Shown piece after piece: positions 6,059 to 14,812 of a stretch of 33,359 nucleotides of DNA (its first letter is position 1; each line of letters begins with the position of its first letter). A program made the position numbers and the translations under genes. The stretch covers positions 1 to 33,359 of the forward strand of contig CAJXWO010000033.1 of NCBI GenBank assembly GCA_913062865.1, written 5' to 3'. The stretch comes from an uncultured Paracoccaceae bacterium (GTDB lineage: Bacteria; Pseudomonadota; Alphaproteobacteria; Rhodobacterales; Rhodobacteraceae). A model generated the notes under the pieces. That model saw only the letters and a list, made by a program, of their open reading frames with translations, was not told the DNA's origin and made no database searches.

Positions 6059-7477
6059 CTAGGGCAGCCAGCGCTGCACCAGCCCGACCACCCGTTTGAC
6101 CGTTGGATTATCAAACAACCGCGGAGAGAAATAGGCCCCTGCGGCCCGCTTGTTGATTTCACCGATCGTCGGATAGGGCGAGACCATGTTGGTGACGTGT
6201 GTCATCTTCAGCCCATTGGCCAGCACGAAGGCCCAGAGATTGATCAGCTCGCCCGCCTGGTGGCCCACGATGGACGCGCCCACCGGCTTGCCCTTGACCA
6301 CCATGACCTTGATAAAGCCCTTGGTCTTGCGTTCGGCGATGGCGCGGTCGTTGTGATGATAGTCGAAACGGGCCACCTCCAGCTTGTCGCCATGCGCCTT
6401 GCGGGCCTCGGCCTCGGTCATGCCCACCTGCGCCAGTTCCGGATCGGTGTAGGTGGCCCAGGGCAGATGGTCGGTTTTCGCCTTGGCGGGCAGGCCAAAG
6501 ACCGCCTGCCGGATCACGATGCCCGCATGATACCCCGCCACATGGGTGAATTGCAGCCCACCCGCCACATCGCCGATGGCATAGACGCGGCGATTGGTGG
6601 TGCGCAGGCGCTCATCGACCTTGATGCCGGTCTTAGTCGTGGCGATCCCGGCCTTGTCCAGATCGAGGCTGTCGGTGTTCGACTTGCGGCCCACGGCCAT
6701 CAGCAGATGCGTGCCCTTGAACACGCGCCCGTCCTTGGCATGGACCTCGATCGCGCCGGGGCCGCCGGTGATCTTTTCGGCAAGCGCGTCCTCTTCGATG
6801 ACCACGCCTTCGCCGCGCAGGCTGTCCAGCACGATCTGGGCAAGCTCCGGGTCATCCTTGCCCAGCGCCTTGGCGCCTTCGATCACCGTCACGTCCGAAC
6901 CCAGCCGCCGATGCGCCTGCGCCATTTCCATGCCGATGGGCCCGCCGCCGATGATCAGCAGGTGCCTTGGCCGCTCGCGCAGATCGAATACTGTCTCGTT
7001 CGTCTCGTAGGGCACCGTGTCGAGCCCCGGGATCGGCGGGACAAAGGGCGAAGAGCCCGTGGCGATGACGATCCTCCGGGCCGAGATGACCGTATCGCCG
7101 GCCTGCACCTCGGTCTCCGAGATGAATCGGCCGTAGGCGCGGATGACCTTCACGCCCAGCCCTTCGAAGCGTTCCTGGCTGTCCACGGGTTCGATCTGGC
7201 CGATCACGTCATGCACATGATCCTTGGCCGCGGCATAATCCACCTGCGGCACGGCATCGGCCACGCCGTAGACCTGGGCATGGGCCATGCCGTGGGCCGC
7301 CTTGCCACTGGCGATCAGCGCCTTCGACGGCACGCAGCCGAAATTCAGGCAATCGCCGCCCATCTTGTGGCCTTCCAGAAGGACCACCTCGGCCCCCATC
7401 TGGACTGCGCCCGCCGCCACCGAAAGCCCGCCGGAGCCCGCGCCGATGACAAGGATATCGGTCTTGATCCGCTCCAT
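6059..7477 (-). CDS. MerA/Lpd-like FAD-dependent pyridine nucleotide-disulfide oxidoreductase, 472 aa
   Basis: This is a group I flavoprotein disulfide reductase. It has an N-terminal FAD site GAGSGG (12-17), the redox-active pair in GGDCLNFGCVPSK (C43 and C48), an NAD(P) site GGGPIG (177-182) and a C-terminal dimerisation domain. Where dihydrolipoamide dehydrogenases have the His-Pro-Thr...Glu dyad, this protein has SPYPTIGE, so Tyr435 replaces the catalytic His while Glu440 is kept, as in mercuric reductases. It lacks both the MerA N-terminal metal-binding domain and the C-terminal cysteine pair, so mercury reduction is unlikely. The substrate is unknown. It starts 4 bases after the VTT gene; this pairing is common in bacteria and the two are sometimes fused. 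Confidence 0.92.
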   Translation of the reverse strand: MERIKTDILVIGAGSGGLSVAAGAVQMGAEVVLLEGHKMGGDCLNFGCVPSKALIASGKAAHGMAHAQVYGVADAVPQVDYAAAKDHVHDVIGQIEPVDSQERFEGLGVKVIRAYGRFISETEVQAGDTVISARRIVIATGSSPFVPPIPGLDTVPYETNETVFDLRERPRHLLIIGGGPIGMEMAQAHRRLGSDVTVIEGAKALGKDDPELAQIVLDSLRGEGVVIEEDALAEKITGGPGAIEVHAKDGRVFKGTHLLMAVGRKSNTDSLDLDKAGIATTKTGIKVDERLRTTNRRVYAIGDVAGGLQFTHVAGYHAGIVIRQAVFGLPAKAKTDHLPWATYTDPELAQVGMTEAEARKAHGDKLEVARFDYHHNDRAIAERKTKGFIKVMVVKGKPVGASIVGHQAGELINLWAFVLANGLKMTHVTNMVSPYPTIGEINKRAAGAYFSPRLFDNPTVKRVVGLVQRWLP

Positions 7478-7481
7478 GGCC

Positions 7482-8216
7482 TCAGACCTCCGGCTTGCGC
7501 TTGAATTGCTTGAGCACGATGGGCAGCGCCGCCAGTGCCGCCAGGCCCAGGATCGGCAAGAGCACCTGGGGCTCGAAGATGATGCCCAGGTTCGGCGTCT
7601 CGCCCCGTTCGAACACCTCGCCCAGGCCAGCGCCCACCGAGGTATAGACCACCCCGCCCGGCAGGATGCCCAGGAAGGTCGAAATGACGTAGCGTGCCGT
7701 GGTCACCCCCACGAGCGCGGGCAGCAGGTTGGCGACAAAGAACGGCACCGCAGGGACAAGACGCATGAGGAACAGCATCGACCATTGGTTTTCGTCGATG
7801 CCGTCCTTGATCCACTTGATCGTGCCCTCCGAGGCTTCCATCCGCTCGGCCAGCCGCTGACCGAGCCCCCAGCGCGCGGCGAGGAAGATGCCAGTGGCCC
7901 CGATCGTGGCCGCAACCACGTTGTAAAGCGCCCCGGGAAACACCCCGAACAGGAACCCACCCGTCAGCGTCGCAATGGTTGCGCCGGGCAGCGAGAACAC
8001 CACGATCAGCACATAGGCCAGCATGAACAGCCCCGCCGTCGCCATGTAATTCGCATCGCGGAAGGCCAAAAGTGCCTCGCGATTGTCGGCCAGGGTCTGA
8101 AAGCTCAGGTAATCGCGTAGCGTGAATGCGCCGATGCCCGCCACTGCGAGGATCGCGATCAGCGGCAGGCGCCGTGTCCAGCCTGATTTCCGTGTTTCTT
8201 CGGTCATGTCGCTCAT
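7482..8216 (-). CDS. TVP38/TMEM64 (VTT domain) family membrane protein, 244 aa
   Basis: This is an inner-membrane protein of the DedA-related VTT family. A short cytoplasmic N-terminus is followed by a first helix (about 16-33), a second (about 58-80), the VTT core around SLPGATIATLTGGFLFG (75-91) with its re-entrant-loop character, and later helices ending in a basic tail KQFKRKPEV. I chose the ATG at 8216 because the frame upstream is Gly/Pro-rich and unlike coding sequence; a second ATG lies three codons later. The Shine-Dalgarno is weak. It is the first gene of the VTT-oxidoreductase-kinase unit. Members elsewhere act in lipid scrambling or envelope stress, but the role here is not determined. 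Confidence 0.88.
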   Translation of the reverse strand: MSDMTEETRKSGWTRRLPLIAILAVAGIGAFTLRDYLSFQTLADNREALLAFRDANYMATAGLFMLAYVLIVVFSLPGATIATLTGGFLFGVFPGALYNVVAATIGATGIFLAARWGLGQRLAERMEASEGTIKWIKDGIDENQWSMLFLMRLVPAVPFFVANLLPALVGVTTARYVISTFLGILPGGVVYTSVGAGLGEVFERGETPNLGIIFEPQVLLPILGLAALAALPIVLKQFKRKPEV

Positions 8217-8271
8217 TGAGTTGGCCCCGCGCTGTTTTCGTTGGACCAGAACATGCGCTTGGGCGAAAGGA

Positions 8272-8289
8272 CGTGACAGCCCTATCACG
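8272..8289. promoter_or_regulatory. 5-8-5 inverted repeat in the divergent promoter region
   Basis: CGTGA (8272-8276) and TCACG (8285-8289) are reverse complements around 8 bases. The site is 56 bases upstream of the VTT gene start and upstream of the divergent rpmH promoter. It may be an operator for the minus-strand unit. The arms are short, so chance is possible. Confidence 0.25.
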
Positions 8290-8402
8290 CCCGCTTGATG
8301 CCCGGTGACCGGACCGGGGCCGAAACCGACAGATGGCCCCGGTTCTGTAACATTTGCAGCCGGATTTCCGCCCGCATATTGCAACAAAGCCTGTTTCAGC
8401 GT

Positions 8403-8431
8403 TTGACACAGGCGGGCCGCCTGCCTATAGC
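8403..8431 (+). promoter_or_regulatory. rpmH-rnpA-yidD promoter
   Basis: A consensus TTGACA (8403-8408) is followed after exactly 17 bases by TATAGC (8426-8431). Predicted transcription starts near 8438, giving a leader of about 60 nt to rpmH. It is the best sigma-70-type promoter in the window. Confidence 0.8.
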
Positions 8432-8498
8432 ACAGGCTTCGAACGCCACCGGGCGCGAGTCATCCGATGCCGCCCGCAAGAGATCTGGAGACGGAGCG

Positions 8499-8633
8499 AT
8501 GAAACGCACCTACCAACCCTCGAACCTGGTCCGCAAGCGGCGCCACGGGTTTCGTTCGCGCATGGCCACCAAGGCCGGCCGCAAGATCCTGAACGCCCGC
8601 CGCGCGCGCGGCCGGAAGTCGCTGAGCGCGTAA
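8499..8633 (+). CDS. rpmH: 50S ribosomal protein L34
   Basis: The 44-residue product begins [19 protein letters not shown], the hallmark of L34, and is highly basic to the end. Its length matches the family exactly. GGAG (8487-8490) lies 8 bases before the ATG. It is the first gene after the strong promoter at 8403-8431 and is followed by rnpA, the usual bacterial pairing. Confidence 0.98.
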   Translation: MKRTYQPSNLVRKRRHGFRSRMATKAGRKILNARRARGRKSLSA

Positions 8634-8653
8634 GCCCCGGCGTCTTGACGGAG

Positions 8654-9091
8654 ATGACACCGCCGGAGGCCCCCGAGACTGGCACCGCCAGCCGGGACAC
8701 AAGGCCCCCGGCGATTTCCGTTTGTCCAAAGCCTGCCGACACGCCTGCCAAGCTGACCGTGCTGAAGGCCCGCGCCGATTTCCTGCGCGCCGCCCGGGCA
8801 CGCAAGCAGGCCGTGGAGGGCATGCTGGTCCAGGCCCGAGACCGTCGCGATGATGATCCGCGCATCCGCGTGGGCTATACCTGCTCGAAAAAGGTGGGCA
8901 ACGCCGTCGCGCGCAACCGCGCCAAACGCCGCCTGCGCGAGATTGCCCGCCTGATCCTGCCGACCGAGGGCCGGCCGGGCTGGGATTACGTCCTGATCGG
9001 CCGGCCAGAGGTCACGGGCACCCGTCCGTTCGACGCCTTGCAGGCGGATCTGCACCGCGCCCTGCGCAAACTGCACCCCACTGAGGGATGA
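8654..9091 (+). CDS. rnpA: ribonuclease P protein component
   Basis: This is the protein subunit of RNase P, which helps the catalytic RNA mature tRNA 5' ends. The conserved body starts at [15 protein letters not shown] (about 37-51) and includes [20 protein letters not shown] with the RNR signature (87-96). The C-terminal helix ends [10 protein letters not shown]. The first ATG (8654) gives 145 aa with a Pro/Thr-rich N-terminal extension of about 35 residues. GGAG directly abuts this ATG, too close for normal use, so an in-frame TTG at 8645 or a later start is possible. The gene overlaps yidD by 4 bases (ATGA). Confidence 0.93.
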   Translation: MTPPEAPETGTASRDTRPPAISVCPKPADTPAKLTVLKARADFLRAARARKQAVEGMLVQARDRRDDDPRIRVGYTCSKKVGNAVARNRAKRRLREIARLILPTEGRPGWDYVLIGRPEVTGTRPFDALQADLHRALRKLHPTEG

Positions 9092-9309
9092 GCCCGCTCG
9101 CCCATATCGTGGCCCTGCCCGTGCGGGCCTATCGGCTGATCTTCAGCCCCTGGGTCGGCCATGGCTGCCGCTATCAGCCGACCTGTTCGGCCTATGCGCT
9201 CGAGGCATTGGAAAAGCACGGCGCGGTCAAGGGTACATGGCTCACGGTCCGCCGCATCGGCCGCTGCCACCCCTTGGGCGGGTCGGGCATCGACAACGTC
9301 CCGGACTGA
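9088..9309 (+). CDS. yidD: membrane protein insertion efficiency factor YidD
   Basis: This 73-residue protein of the YidD family assists YidC-dependent insertion at the cytoplasmic face. The family pattern is clear: an amphipathic N-terminus [12 protein letters not shown], then [15 protein letters not shown] with C27 and C33, and [18 protein letters not shown] with C60. The start ATG overlaps the rnpA stop codon as ATGA, which indicates translational coupling. Its partner yidC lies about 2.9 kb downstream, with ttcA and a broken EAL gene in between. Confidence 0.97.
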   Translation: MSPLAHIVALPVRAYRLIFSPWVGHGCRYQPTCSAYALEALEKHGAVKGTWLTVRRIGRCHPLGGSGIDNVPD

Positions 9310-9314
9310 GCGGC

Positions 9315-9408
9315 AAGGCGCGTCGACGCGCCTTTCTTCAAGCGGCGTCGACGCCGCTTCTCTCCGCGATTTCGAAATCGCGGCAAACAAGGGCTTTCGA
9401 AAGCCCTT
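9315..9408. repeat. array of four perfect 20-bp palindromes at about 25-bp spacing
   Basis: Four uninterrupted palindromes lie at 9315-9334 (half AAGGCGCGTC), 9340-9359 (half AAGCGGCGTC), 9364-9383 (half CCGCGATTTC) and 9389-9408 (half AAGGGCTTTC). Each has TCGA at its centre. The linkers are 5, 4 and 5 bases, so centres are 25, 24 and 25 bp apart. The arms differ in sequence, so it is the symmetry that is repeated and not the bases. As RNA each would fold into an 8-bp hairpin with a UCGA loop. The array starts 6 bases after the yidD stop codon and ends 30 bases before ttcA. Confidence 0.9.
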
Positions 9409-9438
9409 TCCCGCTCCACGCTTGCCCGGTGCCCTGCC

Positions 9439-10326
9439 ATGCTCTACACCCCGCCCATGCTCGACGAGGCCGACGATATCCACCCGCTGTTCCACGGCGC
9501 CCCCAAGACGACGGAGTTCAAGAAGCTCCGCAAACGCATCGTGCAGAACATGCGCGAAGCGGTCGAGCACTACGGCATGGTCGAGCCCGGCGCCCGCTGG
9601 CTTGTCTGCCTGTCGGGCGGCAAGGACAGCTACACCCTGCTGGCGATCCTTTACGAGCTGCAATGGCGGGGCCTTCTGCCGGTTGACCTGTTGGCCTGCA
9701 ACCTCGATCAGGGGCAGCCGGGCTTTCCGGCCACCGTTCTGCCCGCCTTCCTTGAAAAGATGGGCGTGCCCCACCGGATCGAGTACCAGGACACCTATTC
9801 GGTCGTGGTCGACAAGGTGCCCCAGGGCCGGACCTACTGTGCGCTCTGTTCTCGCCTGCGCCGGGGGCATCTTTACCGCATCGCGCGGGAAGAGGGCTGT
9901 TCGGCGGTCGTGCTGGGCCATCACCGAGACGATATCCTCGAGACCTTCTTCATGAACCTCTTCCACGGCGGGCGGCTGGCCACGATGCCGCCGAAGCTCG
10001 TCAACGAAGAGGGCGATCTTTTCGTCTATCGCCCGCTGGCCCATGTGGCCGAGGCCGATTGCGAGAAATTCGCGCGCGCCATGGGCTACCCGATCATTCC
10101 GTGTGACCTCTGCGGATCGCAGGACGGGCTGCAGCGTCAGCAGGTCAAGGCAATCCTCGACCAGTGGGAAAAGAACAGCCCCGGCCGCCGCCAGGTGATG
10201 TTCCGCGCGCTGACCAATATCCGGCCCTCCCACATGCTCGACCCCAAGCTCTTCGATTTCGCGGGCCTTCTCCGCGCGACGGCGGAAATTGAAGAAAATC
10301 CGCCGGAAATCCCCAGCCTGCGTTAA
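9439..10326 (+). CDS. ttcA: tRNA 2-thiocytidine biosynthesis protein TtcA
   Basis: This cytoplasmic ATP-dependent enzyme thiolates C32 of certain tRNAs, using an Fe-S cluster. The PP-loop SGGKDS is at 59-64. Cluster-binding cysteine pairs are CALC (C134, C137) and CDLC (C222, C225), the latter in the family segment [24 protein letters not shown] (160-175) is also typical. The length of 295 aa is normal. An in-frame ATG at 9457 is an alternative start; neither has a good Shine-Dalgarno. It sits alone between the palindrome array and the broken EAL gene. Confidence 0.95.
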   Translation: MLYTPPMLDEADDIHPLFHGAPKTTEFKKLRKRIVQNMREAVEHYGMVEPGARWLVCLSGGKDSYTLLAILYELQWRGLLPVDLLACNLDQGQPGFPATVLPAFLEKMGVPHRIEYQDTYSVVVDKVPQGRTYCALCSRLRRGHLYRIAREEGCSAVVLGHHRDDILETFFMNLFHGGRLATMPPKLVNEEGDLFVYRPLAHVAEADCEKFARAMGYPIIPCDLCGSQDGLQRQQVKAILDQWEKNSPGRRQVMFRALTNIRPSHMLDPKLFDFAGLLRATAEIEENPPEIPSLR

Positions 10327-10387
10327 GCCCCGTTTCACGGCCCGCCCCCTAGCGTGTCCCCGACTTTGGACCGGTATGGGGAACGAC

Positions 10388-11910
10388 ATGGCCTACGGCT
10401 TGCGCATGCGCGTATCCGCCCTTCGCAACGGGCTGCGCCTGGCCCTTGTGGGGCCACAGATCATGGCATTCGTGCCGGCCATGGCACTGGCCGCATTTTG
10501 GATCGGCGGCGAGGTGCCGCTGATCCTGACCGCTCTCGGGGTGCCGGTGCTCTACGCATTACTGGCGCGTCCCGGGGCGGAACCTGTCAGGCCGACGACG
10601 CCGGCGGACACGCTTGACCAGGCCGCCACGGCGGCGCTTGCCGCCAGCGCGGGCACGGACCGGTCCCAGGCCCTGTTCCTGCTGGAGCCTGGAAAGGCGC
10701 AGGATCTCGTGGCGCGGCTGGGTCCGCGTGGCACCGGAGAGGTGGCCCGGGCGATGGAAACCGCGCTGCGCGACGTGCTGCGCGAGGGAGACCGCGTTCT
10801 GCGCCAGGGCGCGGGGCTGCGCTACGCCGTGCTCCCCGCAAGCCCCAGGCGCATGGATCTCGAAGGAGCCATCCAGATCGCCTCGCGCCTGCAAACCGCC
10901 GTCGAAGAACCCGTCGCGCTGGACCAGACGACCCTGTATCTCGATTGCGCCGTGGGCCTGTGCCTGAGCGGACATGCGCCCAAGCCCGGACCCGCGGCCT
11001 GGATCGCCGCGGCCGAGGCCGCGCTGCAAGAGGCGCTTTCGGCGGGAACCTCGGCAATCCGGGCCTTCAGCCCGGCGATGCCCCCGGCGGCAGTTGCTCC
11101 GGACGAGCTTGCGGACGCGGCTGAAACGGCCCTTGCGCAGGGCCAGATCGTCGCCTGGTTCCAACCGCAGATCAGCACCGATACCGGCCAGATCTCGGGG
11201 ATGGAATCGCTCGCCCGTTGGGCCCATCCAAGCCAGGGGGTCATTCCGCCCGACCGTTTCCTGCCCGCGCTGGCGGCCCGGGGCCGCATCGAACGGCTGG
11301 GCGAAGTGATGCTCTATCAGGCGCTCACCGCGCTCGGGGCGTGGGACAAGGCCGGGCTCGACATCCCCCGGGTCTCGGTCAACCTGGCCCCCGAAGATCT
11401 GCGCAATCCCAAGCTGTGCGACAAGATCGCATGGGAGCTGGACCGCTTTGCCATCGCGCCGGCGCGTCGGGCATAGAGGTGCTCGAGACCGTGGTCGCCG
11501 GCACTGAGGACGACGTGGTCACCCGCAACATCAACGGCCTGTCGCGCCTGGGGTGCCTGATCGACCTCGACGATTTCGGTACGGGCTCCGCCTCGATCGC
11601 ATCGATCCGGCGCTTCGCCATCTCGCGGCTCAAGATCGACCGCAGTTTCGTCACCCGGCTCGACCAGGATGCAGAACAGCGCCGCGTCGTCGCCGCCATC
11701 GTCACCATGGCCGAACAGCTCGATCTCGATACCGTGGCCGAGGGGGTGGAGACCGTGGGCGAACACACCACCTTGGCGCAACTCGGCTGCGGTCATGTGC
11801 AGGGCTTCGGCATCGCCCGGCCCATGCCCTACGACCAGACGCTGGACTGGATCCGTGCCCACCGGTCGAAACTGGCCCCCGTGCCGCGTATCGGCGACCG
11901 CCCGGCCTGA
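10388..11910 (+). pseudogene. degenerate GGDEF-EAL cyclic-di-GMP phosphodiesterase, frameshifted
   Basis: The gene is split by one frameshift. The first frame runs from an ATG at 10388 (GGGGA upstream; 10376 is possible) to a TAG at 11474. The second carries on from about 11461 to 11910. Joined, they give two N-terminal membrane segments, a GGDEF-like domain whose signature is lost (GAGLRY in its place), and an EAL domain. The EAL part keeps VSVNLAPEDL, then after the break IEVLET, DDFGTG, LKIDRSF, AEGVET and QGFGIARPMP. The EAL triplet itself reads ESL (11204-11212). All main metal and catalytic motifs remain, so a working phosphodiesterase is likely if the break is a sequencing error. If real, the first product loses the second half of its active site. 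Confidence 0.85.
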
Positions 11911-12134
11911 CGGACCCGCCCCGCCATCCGGGCGCTGGCGCTGCCTGCGACCGCGGCGCCCTGGCACCGGGATCCGCCGCGGGTGCAACCCGCCCGGACC
12001 CAATGACTCCGCGATCCCGCCCGCGGATGCAGCTTCTGGACACGCCGCGCGACAGCCTGCAACCGACCTTCGCGCCCGGCCCTTTGGGCCCTTGCGCGCA
12101 TCGGGACACAGCCGCCCAACCTGGGATAATCCGC

Positions 12135-12163
12135 TTGACCTTTGGGGGGCGGACCTGTTGAAC
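12135..12163 (+). promoter_or_regulatory. possible yidC promoter
   Basis: TTGACC (12135-12140) is followed after 17 bases by TTGAAC (12158-12163). The -35 is good and the -10 is poor. The 290-bp gap upstream of yidC holds no gene and has a GGCCC-TTT-GGGCC hairpin at about 12080. Confidence 0.35.
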
Positions 12164-12200
12164 CCTCCGGTGACTTTCCAAGGACAGGTGGCCGTCTCAG

Positions 12201-14072
12201 ATGGACGATCAGAACAAGAACCTCATCCTCGCAACTGCGCTCAGCTTTGTGGTGATCCTCGGCTGGTTCATCCTTTTTCCACCGCCTGAACCGGAGGCAT
12301 CGCTGACCGACGAGACCGCCGCGACCGAAAGCCAGGCCGCGACCGGCGACGGGGTGGCGCGGGCCCCGGCCGCAGCGCCCGGGGCCACCACGGCCGACAC
12401 CGCGACGCCCGAAACCCAGACCGCCGATGCCCCCCGGATCGAGATCGACACGCCGCGCGTGATCGGCTCCATCTCGCTCAATGGCGGGCGGATCGACGAC
12501 CTGTCCCTGCGCGATTACCGCGAAACCAACGATCCGGCCTCGGAGATCGTGACGATGCTGCAACCTGTCGGCAGCAACGCGGCCTATTACGCGCTGTTCG
12601 GCTGGGCACCGGGTGCCGGGCTCGGGCTCGAGGATGTGCCGGGTGCCAACACGCTCTGGTCCGTCGAAAGAGGGGACACTCTGGGCGTGGACAGCCCCGT
12701 CACCCTGCGTTGGGACAGCCCGGCCGGTCTGACCTTCCGCCGCGAAGTGGCGATCGACGAGGACTACATGTTCACCGTCACCCAATCGGTCGAGAACACC
12801 GGCAGCGGCACCGCCGCCATGGCGCCTTATGGCATCCTCGCCCGTCACGGTGAGCCCCAGGATCTCAAGAACTTCTTCATCCTGCACGAGGGCCTGATCG
12901 CCATGGCCGATGGCGAGTTGACCGAGACCGATTACGGCGACATGCCCGATTTCGAGATCAACCCGTCCGAGGGGGCCCGTGCCGAAGTGGTGCAGGTACA
13001 GGAAAACGGCTGGGTCGGGTTCACAGACCATTACTGGATGGCGACGCTCATCCCTGAACCGGGCACCGCCTTCAAGTCCGTGGCCAAATATGACGACCGG
13101 CGCGACATCTACCAGTCCGAGGCGGTGCTGCCCACGCGCACCCTTGCCCCGGGCGAGACCGCGACCGCGCAGATGCAGCTGTTCGCAGGTGCCAAGGAAT
13201 GGGAAACCATCCGCACCTACCAGAACCGCGACGGGATCGACCGGTTCCTGGACGCGATCGACTGGGGCTGGTTCTTCTTCCTGACCAAGCCGATCTTTGC
13301 CGTCTTGCACTACCTGAACGCCTGGATCGGCAACATGGGCTGGGCGATCATCGGCCTGACGCTGCTGATCAAGGCAGTGCTCTTCCCTCTGGCCTACAAG
13401 TCCTACGTCTCGATGGCCAAGATGAAAGAGCTTCAGCCCGAGATGGAAAAGATCAAGGAGCGCGCGGGCGACGACCGCCAGAAGCTTCAGCAGGAGATGA
13501 TGGAGCTGTACAAGAAGGAAAAGGTGAACCCCGCCTCGGGCTGTCTGCCGATCCTTCTGCAGATCCCGATCTTCTTTTCGCTCTACAAGGTGATCTTTGT
13601 CACGCTGGAGCTGCGCCATGCACCGTGGCTGGGCCCGTTCCAGGACCTGTCGGCCCCTGACCCGACCTCGATCTTCAATTTCTACGGGCTTCTGCCCTGG
13701 GACGCGCCCGATCCCAACTCGATCATGGCGCTGATCTTCATCGGGATCCTGCCGCTGTTCCTGGGCATCTCGATGTTCCTGCAGCAGAAATTGAACCCGG
13801 CGCCGACCGATCCGACGCAAAAGATGATCTTTGCCTGGATGCCCTGGGTCTTCATGTTCATGCTGGGCGGGTTCGCGAGCGGCCTGGTGCTTTACTGGAT
13901 CGCGAACAACACGATCACCTTCACCCAGCAGTACCTGATCATGCGCAGCCAGGGCTACAAGCCCGACATCCTGGGCAATATCCGCGAGGGCTTCAAACGC
14001 GGCACCGGCTCGGGCGACGGCGACAAGGGGGACGGCGCGGCGAACAAATCGTCGAAACCGGGCAAGAAATGA
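12201..14072 (+). CDS. yidC: membrane protein insertase YidC
   Basis: YidC inserts and folds inner-membrane proteins, with Sec or alone. The 623-residue product has an N-terminal anchor (about 8-27), an Ala/Thr/Pro-rich linker (about 30-85), a large periplasmic beta domain (about 90-350) and the C-terminal insertase core. The core shows WGWFFFLTKPIFAVLHYLN, KSYVSMAKMKELQPEM, NPASGCLPILLQIPIFFSLY and a final SGLVLYWIANNTITFTQQYLI, all classic. The length suits Gram-negative YidC. The Shine-Dalgarno is weak. The stop overlaps the next ATG by 4 bases (ATGA). Confidence 0.98.
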   Translation: MDDQNKNLILATALSFVVILGWFILFPPPEPEASLTDETAATESQAATGDGVARAPAAAPGATTADTATPETQTADAPRIEIDTPRVIGSISLNGGRIDDLSLRDYRETNDPASEIVTMLQPVGSNAAYYALFGWAPGAGLGLEDVPGANTLWSVERGDTLGVDSPVTLRWDSPAGLTFRREVAIDEDYMFTVTQSVENTGSGTAAMAPYGILARHGEPQDLKNFFILHEGLIAMADGELTETDYGDMPDFEINPSEGARAEVVQVQENGWVGFTDHYWMATLIPEPGTAFKSVAKYDDRRDIYQSEAVLPTRTLAPGETATAQMQLFAGAKEWETIRTYQNRDGIDRFLDAIDWGWFFFLTKPIFAVLHYLNAWIGNMGWAIIGLTLLIKAVLFPLAYKSYVSMAKMKELQPEMEKIKERAGDDRQKLQQEMMELYKKEKVNPASGCLPILLQIPIFFSLYKVIFVTLELRHAPWLGPFQDLSAPDPTSIFNFYGLLPWDAPDPNSIMALIFIGILPLFLGISMFLQQKLNPAPTDPTQKMIFAWMPWVFMFMLGGFASGLVLYWIANNTITFTQQYLIMRSQGYKPDILGNIREGFKRGTGSGDGDKGDGAANKSSKPGKK

Positions 14073-14812
14073 CCGCGCGCGTCACCGAGCTCTGGCGCTT
14101 TCCGATCAAGAGCCACGGGCGCGAACAGGTCGCCGCGGTCACGCTTGCCCCCGGTCAGACCATGCCCTGGGACCGTGTCTGGGCCGTGGCCCATGAGCAG
14201 TCCGATGCCGATGGCCGCGACTGGGTGCCCTGTCAGCACTTTTCGCGCGGGTCCAAGGCACCGGGCCTGGGCGCGATCACCGCGCAGGTGGACGAGGCGG
14301 CAGGCACCGTCACCCTGTCGCACCCCGAGCGCGAGGATCTGACCATCGACCCCGACAGCGATGGCCCCGCGCTCATCGACTGGGCGGGCGGGTTCGTCCC
14401 CGAGACCCGCGCCCGCTCGGCCCGCGTGGTGCGGGGCCTGACGCGCGGCTTCACCGACAGCGATTTCCCGTCGGTCACCCTGTGCAACATGTCCTCTCAC
14501 AGGGCCGTGGAGCAGCGGTTCGGCCGACCGCTGTCGATCCACCGCTGGCGCGGCAATATCTGGTTCGACGGCGCCGCGCCCTGGGAAGAGTTCGACTGGA
14601 TCGACCGCGAGGTGCAGGTGGGCGAGGCCGTGCTGGCCGTGCGCGAACGCACCGACCGCTGCCTTGCGACCCACAACAACCCCGACACCAGCCGCCGCGA
14701 TGCGGATGTGCTGGGCACGCTCGAGGGCTGGGAGCATCAGGATTTCAGCGTCCGCGCCGAGGTGATCCGGGGCGGCCGCGTGGCGCCGGGCGACGCGGTG
14801 GTGCGGCTATGA
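14069..14812 (+). CDS. MOSC domain-containing protein, 247 aa
   Basis: This belongs to the MOSC family, related to the C-terminal domain of molybdenum-cofactor sulfurase. The N-terminal beta-barrel module (about 1-115) starts VTELWRFPIKSHGRE. The MOSC domain (about 115-247) contains RWRGNIWFDG, the conserved cysteine in TDRCLAT (C198) and a late GDAVVRL. It may carry sulfur to a metal centre or bind pterin cofactor; the substrate is unknown. It overlaps both yidC and engB by 4 bases, so it is part of a coupled yidC-MOSC-engB unit. Confidence 0.88.
   Translation: MTARVTELWRFPIKSHGREQVAAVTLAPGQTMPWDRVWAVAHEQSDADGRDWVPCQHFSRGSKAPGLGAITAQVDEAAGTVTLSHPEREDLTIDPDSDGPALIDWAGGFVPETRARSARVVRGLTRGFTDSDFPSVTLCNMSSHRAVEQRFGRPLSIHRWRGNIWFDGAAPWEEFDWIDREVQVGEAVLAVRERTDRCLATHNNPDTSRRDADVLGTLEGWEHQDFSVRAEVIRGGRVAPGDAVVRL

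Noticed and set aside
6059-7477. Mercury-resistance reading of the oxidoreductase
   Set aside because: No metal-binding N-terminal domain, no C-terminal cysteine pair and no mer genes nearby.
6197-7504. 435-codon open frame on the plus strand
   Set aside because: Antisense shadow of the FAD oxidoreductase; low-quality composition.
8217-8498. Replication origin near rpmH
   Set aside because: rpmH is often near dnaA and oriC in other phyla, but I see no dnaA gene and no TTATCCACA-type boxes here.
9315-9408. CRISPR array or IS end at the palindrome cluster
   Set aside because: The units do not share sequence, the linkers are only 4-5 bases, and no transposase or cas gene is near.
11829-13820. 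663-codon open frame on the minus strand
   Set aside because: It is antisense to yidC, which is unmistakable, and shows no family features.
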